Shown here: positions 31,700-42,759 of the stretch, piece after piece | Layout: every line of letters starts with the position of its first letter | How positions within the stretch are numbered: the first letter of the stretch is position 1 | From: Bemisia tabaci | Lineage: Eukaryota; Arthropoda; Insecta; Hemiptera; Aleyrodidae | Direction of reading: 5' to 3' | DNA length: 64,000 nt | Assembly (NCBI RefSeq): GCF_918797505.1 | Contig: NC_092797.1 | Span: 46,908,157 to 46,972,156 of the forward strand | Program-made: the position numbers and the translations under genes | The notes under the pieces: generated by a model | The model's database searches: none | Seen by the model: the letters and a program-made list of their open reading frames with translations, nothing else | What the model was told of the DNA's origin: nothing

Positions 31700-33460
31700 T
31701 CGCGTTAGTCAACAAATCAAGATTTATCGCGCGCTGAAATAATGTTCGATTCGTGTCGTGTCCCGCGCGGTGGCGGGGGAGGGGGGGGGGGTTGGACCGA
31801 TTGATTGAGTGGAGTCGGGGTCCAGAGCTCTGCAGTCCCGAGGGATCGGGAGCAAAGGGAGGGGGGCTCGTCAGATGATTCGGTGATTGTGTATTCAATT
31901 CGGGTCACCGGGGGAGACTGCCGGTTGCCAAGTCTGGAAAAGTCAGGGAGTTTTCTTTGAAAGTGAGAAAATTCTGAGGAATTTTCTAGACTCAGAAAAT
32001 CTGTAAAACAAATCAAGTGTTTTAAACGATCTGTGAAAATTTCAAGATTTTTCACCGTCCCTGGCCAAATGCATCTCGAAAAATATACAATGAACTATTC
32101 TTGGAATTTTACCCAAATTTTAAGTAATTCAATGTGTTGCAATCTGATTCTTACAATATCTGATTCTTGCATACCTCACGGCTTGGCCGATCATGAAACG
32201 CACCTGAATCCGTTTGACTAACAGTAATATAGGTCTTCGCAAATGATTTGAAAAGTGCACACTGCGTCCAGTATAGAGTAAAGTGTGCTAGATTTCCTCG
32301 AGGAATCAGTCAGAGAAAAATTTCAACTTGGTGTGGGAAACTTGGAAAAGTCGGGACAATTTTTCTCCAAAATTGACAAGGAAACCCCGTAAAAACAGAG
32401 TTGGAGCGTCAAATAAGAGGAAGTTCTAAAGTGCCCTTTGCCTCCTCGACTAGAAATTTTGGCCAAGAAAATGTCATTCGATGAGATTTTTGTGTTGTGT
32501 GGCGTGTACCCTTTGACTCTTTCGGATAGTATTTCCTCACATCCTTCTTCCCGGAGGTTCATCATCCAATAACTCATTCGACTTTCCCGGTCACACCACA
32601 GGGTAAAATCAGGGACGAGTTCTATAGGACGTCCCACTGCCGTGACCAGCCGATCGCAGCGCCATCCAGCGTAGGATCCCCGTAAACTCGGAGGGGACCC
32701 CCCCCCGACCTCGTAAAAAGCTTGAAAAAACGGGAAAGCTCGGTAGTTTGCTTATTGTTTTGGGTGGTTTCCTGCCCGATCTGGTGAGGACGCGAGTCGT
32801 GCGGAAGTGAGAGTTCGGTTCGGAGGGAAAGGGAAGGAGGCATTGTAAGTAGGGGTGAAGCGGGAAGCTGTAAAAAAGTTGAGCCTCTCCGATGGTGGTC
32901 GCGTCGTGTCTTATCTCGCGTCTGCCTTGAATGCAAATGCTGCCCCCTCCGAAACGGGTTGCCAGCCTGAAAGATTATCCCGCCGTTGACTCCACGAGGT
33001 TTTCGCAGGGTCCTTGGGGTAGGGGCACCGTGGTTAGCGGTAGAGGGATGATTAGGCAGCCTCGGTGGCTCTCCGATCGAAAAGAAAGAAAATGGGATGG
33101 AGAGGATACTTGTGTTTTTGCTGATTTCAAATTTAAAATTTTATCAATAATTAGGGGGCAATCCCCCTTTTTTTCAATCTTAGGAGATCTAGCGCTGTAA
33201 TGTTATGTGAAAATAATTTTTAGGAGGCTCTATTTTGTTTTTGTTTTTTTCAATATCGAGATATTCAGCGCTGTAAATGTTATGTGAATTAAGCATTTTC
33301 ATGAAAAATCATGCGAAAAAGATCTTTGAAACGCCGTATGATATGAATGTTCAAAACCCCTGAAAATTTATGGAATTTTGAAATCCTACAAAGCTTGTCA
33401 TCCCCTTCTAGCAGACTCATTTGAGTTTCCTTTCGTTCGTCTTTTTCAAAATTGTTTTAA
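31700..33460. other. Mixed repeat-decay and unassigned stretch
   Basis: A poly-G run at 31778-31788 is followed by decayed GGAAAAGTCAGGGA-type repeats (31920-32060 and 32330-32380) and unassigned sequence. No exon pair is convincing. Confidence 0.25.
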
Positions 33461-33944
33461 TGCTCTTGCAGTGTAATGTAAGTCATCTTTTTTTCCCTTT
33501 CGCTAGAGATGTTTTTTCTTGCTAATGTGTCCGTTGTTATCTTCTTGAACGAGCGTAACAATAATATTGGCAGTGAATTCGCCTTTCAAATCAACTGCAC
33601 TTGATTGGCAGTATAATCACAGGAAAATTTTCATGAACCGAATGAGAAAAAAAGTGGAAAAGCGGAACCTTTCATTGTTTGCCAACGCTCAAGAAAAATC
33701 TTTTATTGAGTTCTCGAATTCATTTTCGCGATAAGTTTGTTTTTCTCGCCCGTCTTTCGTTTTCATCCTGTCTTCTTCCCTCCAAGCAACTCATCTCCTT
33801 GTTTGGTCCTCTCTTTTGAAACGATTTACCTTCGTCTCTCTCGAGTGTCTCTGTTTTCTTTGAGGTTCTTCTCGTTCAGTTTTCCTGGAGGCAGTCAAAT
33901 GAGTCCACGCCTTCATGTTCGAATAAAAGAAGATACGTATATTT

Positions 33945-34108
33945 CAGTGGCGTGGCGTGCTTTGCGATATATCGATTGCTCTTCCATTTAAACCCGTGGA
34001 AAATAATCGATGAACAGGGTATTCGCAACGATTACCTTAATAATCGATTCTTTACCATAGCTTCAAATGGGGAGAAATCGATAATCGATCATTCACGCTT
34101 CGTCATTG
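33945..34108 (+). mobile_element. hAT-type MITE, family G
   Basis: CAGTGGCGTGGCGTGCTTTG begins it. The right tip CGCTTCGTCATTG is a decayed CGCCACTG. The interior blocks match copies at 1345 and 2761. Confidence 0.65.
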
Positions 34109-34402
34109 TAACGGGGAACTTCTTAGGATCAATTCCGTTTGATCAAATCGTTCAGGATTTTATTTGCTCCTTCTTCTCCATGGTTAATAAGAATAACACA
34201 AGGTACTTTTGAGGCCCATAGATTTTATCGAATCTGCCCGAAACTGTCTCATTAACATAAATTTATGAATATCGACGGACATGTGTCGAAGGGTTTCTTT
34301 GATTGTAAGAGGGGTTATCAAAGATGCTGATCATTCAGGTTGACAGCACATCACGAGCTTTTACAGACTTATACGTGCTAATTTGTTCATTTTCCTCTTC
34401 AG

Positions 34403-34438
34403 ATAAAGGAAACATCAGACATATCGCAAAGAAAATGA
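34403..34438 (+). CDS. Possible terminal coding exon (unit 1)
   Basis: A strong acceptor, TTGTTCATTTTCCTCTTCAG, ends at 34402. In phase 0 the next codons read IKETSDISQRK and stop at TGA 34436-34438. This hydrophilic tail would follow CDSEGDDDK in phase. In another phase the frame stays open to 34560 (KGNIRHIAKKMRKIERRIFR and on), and a donor-like CCAT/GTATGTCC occurs at about 34480, so it may instead be internal. There is no AATAAA close downstream; ATTAAA is near 34713 and AATAAA near 35434. Confidence 0.25.
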   Translation: MKETSDISQRK

Positions 34439-34599
34439 GAAAAATTGAACGAAGAATATTTCGAACTTTTACTAGTCCATGTATGTCCTTCAATGCAACT
34501 AATTTTTTTGTTAAAAAATTTAGGAGAATGTCAGGAATTCAAACGATTCGGTTGTTTTAGCAAAATATTCAAATTTGTCGATTCGCAGAAACGTGTGAT

Positions 34600-35320
34600 T
34601 TGCTATCCGTGAACGAGTGCAAACACCTCTGACCGCACCCACGTTCTGTGGTTTAAAAAAATTCAAATTTTATGTTGATCGAAAAATAGCATATTGATAC
34701 TTGCCGTGTGTAATTAAACAACGATGATGCATTCAATCAATAGTGTGTCATTCTCTTTGGCGGATAATTCGGAAAATTTTTTATGCGTTTTTCGCCCGTT
34801 GAACAGGACTGATTGTTGAATCGATCAAAATCAATGTATCCATGGGATCTTACACAATTTATCGATCAGTTTTATTCGATGAAGATCCAACCATTTGTAA
34901 CAGCAGAGCCAGTACTACACGGCCCCTAAGAGACTTGTGCTGATGCATTTACATCAGAAATCCTATATAGGCCCTCCGCAAGGATGATTTCAATATCAAC
35001 AGCCCTTAAAATGTATGAACGGAGCAGGATGATCTCTCGATCGATCATCCCCTTCACCGCGTTTTATGTCCTATCAGATTATCGGGAGATTAATCTCGTC
35101 GGCATGCAATTCGACCCGAAAGGGGTGGAAGTAAATATTGACGCTCGGGTCCCAAACTTATCGGCTGGGGTTTCTTTCCTCGCCTTAGGACTCAAAAGCC
35201 TCGGCGCTTTCCGCAACTTATTTCCAATTTTCACCCCTTGAGGTACCATCGTTACGTGAGCTTCGAATGTGTGTCGGCCGAAGTAAAATCGTCCCCTTCA
35301 AGCGCTCCTAATGGCCCGGC
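34600..35320. other. Unassigned stretch
   Basis: No repeat arms, exon pairs or RNA genes were recognised. The 85-codon frame at 34984-35241 has no splice support. Confidence 0.25.
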
Positions 35321-35324
35321 GACA

Positions 35325-35410
35325 ATCCTTCTGTGCCGAGGAAAAACACCGTATAATCATTCGAACCTTGCCAAATTTCCTTCAATAACGACGAAGTTTC
35401 TGGGAAACTT
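35325..35410 (+). mobile_element. Family D left half only
   Basis: CTGTGCCGAGGAAAAACACC and AACCTTGCCAAATTTCCTTC match the left arm. The right half is missing. Confidence 0.5.
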
Positions 35411-36204
35411 TCGAATTGATTTTGGGGAGACCGGGAATAAATACCGGTATTAAAAGTGTGCGGAAATCTCCTGAGGAATCTATGCTAAAAACCGGGAATT
35501 TCTGATTTTACAGCTCTAAGATCAATTATTTGCTAGTTTTAATTCTGGTTCTTGTTGACTAGGCTTTCAAGAACTAGACAAAGTATGAGATGCAGTATTC
35601 TTTTCCTGCATTTACGAGTAAGTTTTGTATTTCCTGAGAGAATCTTTATAGGCCTTTATCTCCTCTGGACGTTTCATGGTATTTGTTTCAAAGAAAAATC
35701 TCGCTTCCGAAGTTGAGAAAAATATTGAGTTAGTCAGTACGAATCACAGTACCAAGTAGAGTCCTTGTGGAGTCCTAAGAGCGACAGCTCAGAGAAATTA
35801 ATAAGATGTGTTATTTTACGGGGAAATAACCCAGAAGTTTCAATCTTACGATTAGAACTTGGGGAAAATTCCATGAAACGTCCCGTGAAGACGAAGCGTT
35901 AGGAAAATTGAAGAAAGTCTCAGGTTTTCAATTTTTCATCAAGTTTTTCCCCTTGGAAATCAGGAAAAATCATACAGAAAATGAAGAATACCAAGCACCA
36001 TGCTTTTAGTTCAGTGTGTCCAAAACACAGCATGGCAGCATTTGAATTATGATACGGCGTTCTTCCTTACCGCAGCAGAATCGGTCATGAATAAAAGAAG
36101 TGAGCTCAACTCGTCAAGAGTTCAGAGCCTTAGCGGTCTGCTGAGAATGAGAAATCGCATAACTTCCGTAAGGAAATCCCACGGAGGGACGAGGTTTCTG
36201 CACT

Positions 36205-36400
36205 CAGCATGGCGGTGTGCCCCTGAGTGGTTAGGCCGTTAATCCCGAGGCATTCACATCGTCATTTCATATTCAGAAATATTCAGCGGTTCGCGGGACG
36301 CTAAATATTTGCCGGGTTCGGCCGCGGTGGCCGCGTAAGGGAGGATTGCAACTTCCCGCGTTGTCAGATTGGAGGTTCCCCATCGCGGAGTCTACCGGTC
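36205..36400 (+). repeat. Possible tRNA-related SINE remnant
   Basis: CCCCTGAGTGGTTAGGCCGT resembles the D-arm region of a tRNA (A-box-like), and GGAGGTTCCCC about 150 nt on could be a decayed B-box. No cloverleaf can be drawn, so this is weak. Confidence 0.2.
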
Positions 36401-36409
36401 GGAAAAGTG

Positions 36410-37510
36410 AAAGGTCTGTAGTCTGCTAAGATCATGAAAAATTCCTTAAAAGCATGGTGTCTAGGACCGGAAAAAAACCTGACATTCTGCAGGGAATGAA
36501 AAATTCAGGAAAAATCAGGGAATGAAAAATTGAGGAGAAATCGGGGAATCAGCTCCAGAAATCGGAAATTTCTTCTTCCATCGCTTAGAGACCATTCCGT
36601 TTTCAGAGATGGTGGAATTTGTCGATACTTGTTTGTATTTACTATGAGTATTGTATCGGAGACGACAGTATCGACCTCCTGAATGACATATTTGAATCTT
36701 TGAATCATCATGATAATAGAAAAGCTTTCATTGAGCAGATAATGTAAACATCAGGGGCACTTTTGGAATTGAAAATTTGAATTTGCGCCAATAACCGGCC
36801 GAAATATGAAAGTAACTCGATAGTTTTCCTAAGAAAATCTTGGGGGTAGTAGGGGTAAACTTTGGTTTCTCATTAGTTCCTAAAAATCAACGATATGTGT
36901 TTTTACGCGCGGAAAAATAGCGGCTCCTCTATGGAAAATGAAGTCCACTCTCTATCACGTTTACGTTACTGGACAACGTTACTTTCATGGGGGGGGGGGG
37001 GGGGGAGAACGCTTTCTATGGCAACTGAATTCATTTTACCGGGCAACCTTACTTTTACGAGAGGAAAGAACGATTTCCAAGGTATTTATGCTTACGCTAC
37101 CGGAAAATTTCACGTTTTACGCAAGGAAAAAGCGATTTTTTCCGGCGAACATGTGACAACGCCCCGGACCCTTTGAAAATAACTTCTCAAGCGCGTCTAA
37201 TGCGAGTCAGCATAGCGTGATAACATCATTTTCAAGCTTTCTGCAGCTTTTGTCGTCCGGGCCTGGACAGGACACCACATCAGGGGGGGGGGGGGGGGCT
37301 CATTCCTCCGCTTCGGTTGCAAAGGAGACCGAGTGCTTTGCCTAAGATGGTAAAGGCGTGTCCGCGGTTGTGAAGTTTTTCGAAATTATTCTTTCTTGAA
37401 CCTCCATGTTGTTTGGTGCACGACGTGGGACTTCCGTATGCTTAGCGCTGAAGTTCTCAAGTCTTAAACGTTGCTGTAATTAAAGTCACAGGCGACCCTC
37501 AGAAGCGATT
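36410..37510. other. Decayed repeats and poly-G tracts
   Basis: CAGGAAAAATCAGGGAATG (family H-like) lies near 36500; G-runs lie at 36989-37005 and 37283-37298. The rest is unassigned. Confidence 0.3.
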
Positions 37511-37514
37511 CTTG

Positions 37515-37650
37515 CAAGTTGGCAACACTGTTTTTCCCGGTTGAATGAATGTTAAACAATCGATTCTAGGTGAGGACAGCCTGTTTAGCTAGAATCGATA
37601 TATTTAGTGGATTTAAATGGAGTACTAACTGTGTTGCCACTTTCTTGTAA
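37515..37650. mobile_element. Short palindromic element
   Basis: AAGTTGGCAACACTG faces TAACTGTGTTGCCACTTTC, and inner arms AATCGATTCTAG/CTAGAATCGAT frame a GAGGACAGCCTG centre. Confidence 0.5.
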
Positions 37651-38125
37651 TCAGTGTCGCAGGCAATGTAAAAATCCTGAACAGCAGTCACATTTTCTGA
37701 AGATCTGGTCGTGTTCGGGAAAAATAGAGGGATTTTTCAGATAACTAGGAAACGTCTGGTACGCATTGAAAAACCAGTGTGATTCCTGGCACATCCACAA
37801 AAGCACCTCCCTGCACAGGGAAACTAACGGCACATATGTCGCTTCTTGAATGAGCCAAAAATAGAATTTCCTTACTCTAAAATGTGGTCAAATTCATCAA
37901 AAGCGGTTAATGGTGTCAGATTCTCTACCAGTTTGATAGGTAAGCTAAAATGGAGCGCACAGGAGGAGCAACCTACAACAGCGGTATCTTTTTTTCCAAG
38001 TCAATAGAACTGGGGATAGAAAAGATGAGACAAATGTCACACAAGAGAACAGCACCATTCAACATAAATGTATGTGGTAACTAATGAGCCAACTGATGAT
38101 TGATGCATTCAGGTTGAAACATGTC

Positions 38126-38596
38126 TCCTATTTTCTTTCCCCAGTGCTAACAAGACCTGGTCCCGACCTAAGCTTTATGATAGATTCCCCTTCAATTCGG
38201 GAGGTCGGCAAAAGTGGATGCATAGGAGCAGCAACAGTGGTATCCTTTTTCCGAGTCAATAACAAGACGATGGCGCGCGGTGTCCTATTTTCTTTCCCCA
38301 GTTCTAACAAGACCTGGTTCCGACCTAAGCTTTATGATAGATTCCCCTTCAATTCGGGAGGTCGGCAAAAGTGGATGTATAGGAGCAGCAAGAGTGGTAT
38401 CCTTTTTCCGAGTCAATAACAAGACGACGGCGCGCGGTGTCCTATTTTCTTTCCCCAGTCCTAACAAGATCTGGTTCCGACCTAAGCTTTATGATGGATT
38501 CCCCTTCAATTCGGGAGGTCGGCAAAAGTGAATGCATAGGAGCAGCAACAGCGGTATCCTTTTTCCGAGTCAATAACAAGACGACGGCGCGCGGTG
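38126..38596 (+). repeat. 157-bp tandem array, three units
   Basis: TCCTATTTTCTTTCCCCAGT recurs at 38126, 38283 and 38440, so the period is 157 bp. A diverged part-unit precedes them near 37955-38000. Each unit carries a pyrimidine tract plus CAG, an isolated splice-acceptor look-alike. Because 157 is not a multiple of three, the frame shifts in each unit and no continuous protein is encoded. Differences between units are few. Confidence 0.85.
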
Positions 38597-38599
38597 TTC

Positions 38600-40460
38600 C
38601 GGAATAAGCGGAAAAATCCCTCACGAGGAGAAACGCTCGGAGCCTCAGGTTAGCGCGTCGGTGAGCCGACTAACACTCGACTCGGCCAAAACCCGACGAG
38701 CTGTATTATGTATTTATAATACGTACATACGAACGGACGCCTAATGTATGCGCAAAACCCCTCACAAACACCTTTTTGTAACATCCCGAACATATTTACT
38801 TTTGATGAAGTAGGCAGCCAAGACCGGTGAAACGTCGGAGGGAAGGGAGGGGCGCGTAATAAATACACACACTCCGGGGTGGAAATATTAAGTGCTGAAT
38901 AATTCCAACCTTTTCGCCCCCCGCCCCGCCCCGCCCGCCGCCCTTCTCGGGACTTTTCTTCAACCCGCGCGCGGGAGCCCTCGAAAAAGACTTAATTTCA
39001 ATAATGGAATATTTACAGTTCGCCCCTCGCCTCGAGTAAAAAGCTCGGAGAGGGATATCGCGATATTATGCAAATGCTAAACCAACTTTTACCGCCGAAA
39101 TATACGTCCGATATTATCCGGGAGCGCTCGTATTTCAACGACGCCCCCCGCCCCTCCGGAACGCTCCCTCGGGAACTTTTCCGCGCCCTTGCGAGAGCGC
39201 GCCCGGGATCCCGTTTAAAAAAACTAAGGGTCGATTGTTTTGTTTTATAAACACGCATAAATTGTGTAAGGAGGAAGACAAACACGGGAACAGCTTCGTT
39301 TTAATGGGATAAGTGTCGGGCCCCGTGTTGTTTTCAATCTTGGCGTTTTTCGTGTTGAGTTATCTCGCCCGCTTTTCGCGATTACACTTGTTTCACGCCG
39401 CGTTTTGTTTGCCCTCCTTCGCGGGGCGGTTCTGGCGCACAGTGAACCGAGTCAATGGGAGAGGTCAGACTTGTTTTAAAAACTTTAAAAGCGCGTATCT
39501 TCATCAACATGAAATGCTAATGGTTAAACGGTAGTTTCTTTGGTTTTCTCATAAAATTTTCTGTAAAAAGCACCCCTTAAAATTAAAATTGTGACGAAAC
39601 AAACGCACAATTTTACAATTTTTGTAAAAAATTTCATGTCCAACTTCTTTCAAAGACTCGTTCCATTGTACGGCGTCGCGTAGTTAGCAAGTTTTTTGTT
39701 CGCCGCCCCCCGGAAGAGAAGTTTGTCGCGGCGGGAGTCGAGTGCTTGATAATAAGTAGTTGTTAATTTAATTTTACTTTTTAAAAAAAGACTCGCTATA
39801 AATTAAAACTGTTGGATATGTTCAAGCGGACGAAGAACAAATTACAAAGGGACGTCTCGGTCCATAATGCCTCTTCTTTGAACAAGCTTTTCAGACTTTC
39901 TTTACTTAAGAAAGGTTTTTCAGACGGTTAAACTTACAGCGCAGTCAAGATAGAAGCTCCTGAGAAGCGGTGGAAAGATTTAAGTTTTGTATAATCAGGG
40001 TGATCAGTCAATGGGATTCATTGAAAAGGTTTTTTGTCACGAAGGATAAATTAAGAAAAACCACTCGGATTTCGCGAAAGTTTGCAGTCACGAGAATTTT
40101 TTCCTTTGGAAGTATAAAATCGTCTCCTCCAGCGTCCTCCCTCAGATTCTACCCGTGATCGTAAAAAATTGGTTTTGGAAAGTATTGGAGTTACCAAAAG
40201 ATGCTTTCCTCTGAACATTACTAATGAACTGAGAAATTTTGTCAGGCCGACATTTTCAATGACCTACGGGATCTACCCGCAGGGAAATCGGAGATAACTT
40301 AAAAAGCAGCAACTCTTGGGCTGAAAACTAGTATTCATCCTCCATTTCCCGTCATCGGAGGTGACCTGATATCCACTCTTAAAAATCTGACAGAAATCCA
40401 CAGGGGGTCAAAAATTCCTGAAAATCATTAAAAATTACGGGGTTTTCCGGACATTTTTGC
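38600..40460. other. Repeat-poor stretch, CpG-rich from 38900 to 39230
   Basis: It contains TTATGCAAATGC (POU-like) near 39066 and TATTATCCGGGAGC. No exon pair is supported. It could be regulatory DNA. Confidence 0.3.
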
Positions 40461-40478
40461 GGAACGGATGTTTCCTAG

Positions 40479-40825
40479 ATCTTCTGAACCCTTCATACCC
40501 CTTCCCTCGACTTCGGAACCGCTCGAGTCGAGTACTTTCCAGAGTTATTCACTTCGGCCCGTAGTCGTATGCACTACTCCATTTTTAACTACCAAACTCA
40601 ACTCCGGGCCTGTTTCTAACAGTGCTCCCCTCGACGAGAAGTTTTCGACCCCCGGATCCTCTTCGAAAAGATGCGGAATACGTCCCCGATTCATCTTATC
40701 CCATTCAGGAGAAGTAACGATTCTGAAAGCAGTCGAATCCGCGAATAAATCCACTCTCCCCGAAAGGAACGTCTTGAATTCGAATTATCCTCGTAATTTT
40801 TCCGCGTCGCAGCGGGCACGTTCAG
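40479..40825 (+). CDS. Weak candidate exon in a 122-codon frame
   Basis: A frame runs from 40468 to 40836. The possible acceptor GATGTTTCCTAG (40478) is poor; the donor TTCAG/GTAGGC at 40826 is fair. The peptide is Ser/Pro/Thr-rich (SSEPFIPLPSTSEPLESSTF at the start, NSNYPRNFSASQRARS at the end) and resembles a disordered region. The opposite strand is partly open too. It may be chance. Confidence 0.2.
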
Positions 40826-40974
40826 GTAGGCCGTAATTGGGACTCGGACGCGTCCCTCGGGACCTCCCGCCGTCCCCGAAAACGAAAACAAAAACAAAGG
40901 CGCCGCCCTAACCTATGAAATATTCATGCCGCCCGTCCGCGTTCGTCGCCGCGTAATTATGCGTTACGCGGACC

Positions 40975-41150
40975 GGAGAACGTGAGCCCTCTACAGCATT
41001 ACACTATACGAGAAACAGGGCTCATGAGAAAGTGCAGTTGTGTGGAGCGAAAAATTACGCCGTCGTTAAGTCGTTAACGCAAGAGCGTACGGGATGAGCC
41101 GTATTTTCCGTATGACTCTATACATTCCAGGGCTCACTTTATAATGGAGT
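40975..41150. mobile_element. Two short palindromes related to family F
   Basis: CGTGAGCCCTCTACAGC/CAGGGCTCATGAG and GGATGAGCCGTATTTTCC/CAGGGCTCACTT lie side by side. They share the GAGCC...GGCTC core. Confidence 0.45.
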
Positions 41151-41540
41151 TGGGTGCTTACGTCGACGGAGCGACTAAATTACCGCGGATCCGCGAGGCA
41201 AAGAACTCGATGAATGGGATAATCCGCTCGGATATAATGACGGGATCATCGTCGATACCGATTCATCACCGGCCCCTGGGGGACGGGGAAGGGGGGGGGG
41301 GGGTTCAATCAAGTACCAATTATTTCGCTGCAGCTCGACGAGACTCCCAAGCGTTCCTGTCGGATCGGAGATGAGTCATTCAGGAGCGCTGGTGACCTGG
41401 AAGGACGGCGATACGGAGGAATTTTCACGGGAACGATTTCGTTTGTGCGTTCTGGAAGTTTTTCTATCTGGAAAATCCGGGAGAAGTAATTGTCTTATCG
41501 AGTCACGCAATGTACGGACGAAAAACTGACTATGGTTGTT
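41150..41540. other. Unassigned, with a poly-G tract
   Basis: A G-run lies at about 41292-41303. No exon signals were found. Confidence 0.25.
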
Positions 41541-41547
41541 TAGGTTA

Positions 41548-41774
41548 CACTGGAAAAAAAAACACATTGAATCTAGAGTCCAGGCTTTGAAAACATTGAC
41601 AAGAAAAAATACTCTTGAATCAGTCAGATTTAAGCTTAAATCAAAAGGAAATCCGCTCAAATTAAGAGGCTTGGTTCTTGATTTAAGCTTAAATCTGATT
41701 GAATCAAGAGTATTTTTACTTGTCGATGTTTTTAAGAGTCTGGACTCTAGATTCAATGTGTTTTTCCTCCGGTG
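41548..41774. mobile_element. Foldback element, family A (copy 6)
   Basis: CACTGGAAAAAAAAACACAT and TTCCTCCGGTG bound it. TA stands on both sides, which might be a target duplication. Confidence 0.75.
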
Positions 41775-41969
41775 TACTGATAATTTAGGATCCCTAGCGG
41801 TCTGGAAAACTTGGAAAAAATGTCATCGGAATAAGTCAGGAAATTACCCAAGAGTGTAAAAATGTGTAGAAGTCTTTTACTGACTAAAAATCGGAAGAAA
41901 AAAGTACGATCCCCATTGATAAACCTTTCGATTTTGTCCACTTGGTTCTCCTGCTACCAGTGCAGAACC

Positions 41970-42090
41970 GATAGATCTTGGGGGTCATTCATAAATAACT
42001 TAACGCATAACGCTGTAATCAGGGAGGAGATTGAGGAGAGCGTTACGCGACAGGAACCTACGTCACAAAAGCGTCACGTAAAATGAAGGT
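41970..42090 (-). mobile_element. Element X fragment
   Basis: GGGGGTCATTCATAAATAAC-TTAACGC, AGGAGAGCGTTACGCGAC and CCTACGTCACAAAAGCG match in inverted orientation the element at 51538-51867. Confidence 0.5.
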
Positions 42091-42482
42091 GGGGGAGGGC
42101 AGAAAAATCCAAAATTTAGACATTAATCTAATTCGACAAATTCTGGCAAATTTTAGACGTATTTTTAGAACAGCCCCCGGCATAGATGACAAAAGTGGAC
42201 GCTGCATCTAATTCAGACTCAAGTATACTTTTTCCACGGAAAAAGTTCGGCAAAAATGTCAGTTTCATCTCAAAAACTTGGAAATATTTTCCGAGATCGG
42301 CTGGGAACTCTGAAATTGTCTACAAAATTGCGTATTCTGAGCAGCTATGCAAAGCATCTACGTCGTTTCAACAAAAAAAGCCCACATCGCAAGGGGAGGA
42401 CCCAAAGAGATAGTTTCAGACATCGGTGATGCTGTCATCGCGGTCTTTCAGCCATCTACTAAAAAGTGAACCATTCACTGTT

Positions 42483-42741
42483 CTACCGTGCTTAGGAAAA
42501 ACGCCGTATGAACCTTCAGGCGTCGCCAAATTTCCTTCGACAAATCGCGAATTTTCGGGAAAATTTGTAAATATTTTTCCTCCAATTTTTCAGATAATTT
42601 TGTTCGCTTTTTTACCTAAAGCTCCTGAAAATTTCAAGGGAAAATATTTCTAGCGTTCCTAAAAAAAAAAAAAAAACGTTTTATCGAAGTAAATTTGGCA
42701 ACTCTTGAATGTTCATACGGCGTTTTTCCTTAGTACAGCAG
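42483..42741. mobile_element. MITE, family D, exact 4-bp TSD
   Basis: CTACCGTGCTTAGGAAAAAC and GTTTTTCCTTAGTACAGCAG are the tips; TGTT flanks both sides (42479-42482 and 42742-42745). An A-run sits near the right arm. Confidence 0.8.
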
Positions 42742-42759
42742 TGTTGCTTTAGCAAAAAT

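Noticed and set aside
33471..33476. A 6-nt micro-exon (TGTAAT) between TGCTCTTGCAG and GTAAGTCATC
   Set aside because: Both sites look good, but six bases give no coding evidence, and such pairs arise by chance in AT-rich DNA.
38126..38596. CRISPR-like regular repeats
   Set aside because: Units are 157 bp, directly adjacent and similar over their whole length, with no unique spacers; the setting is eukaryotic.
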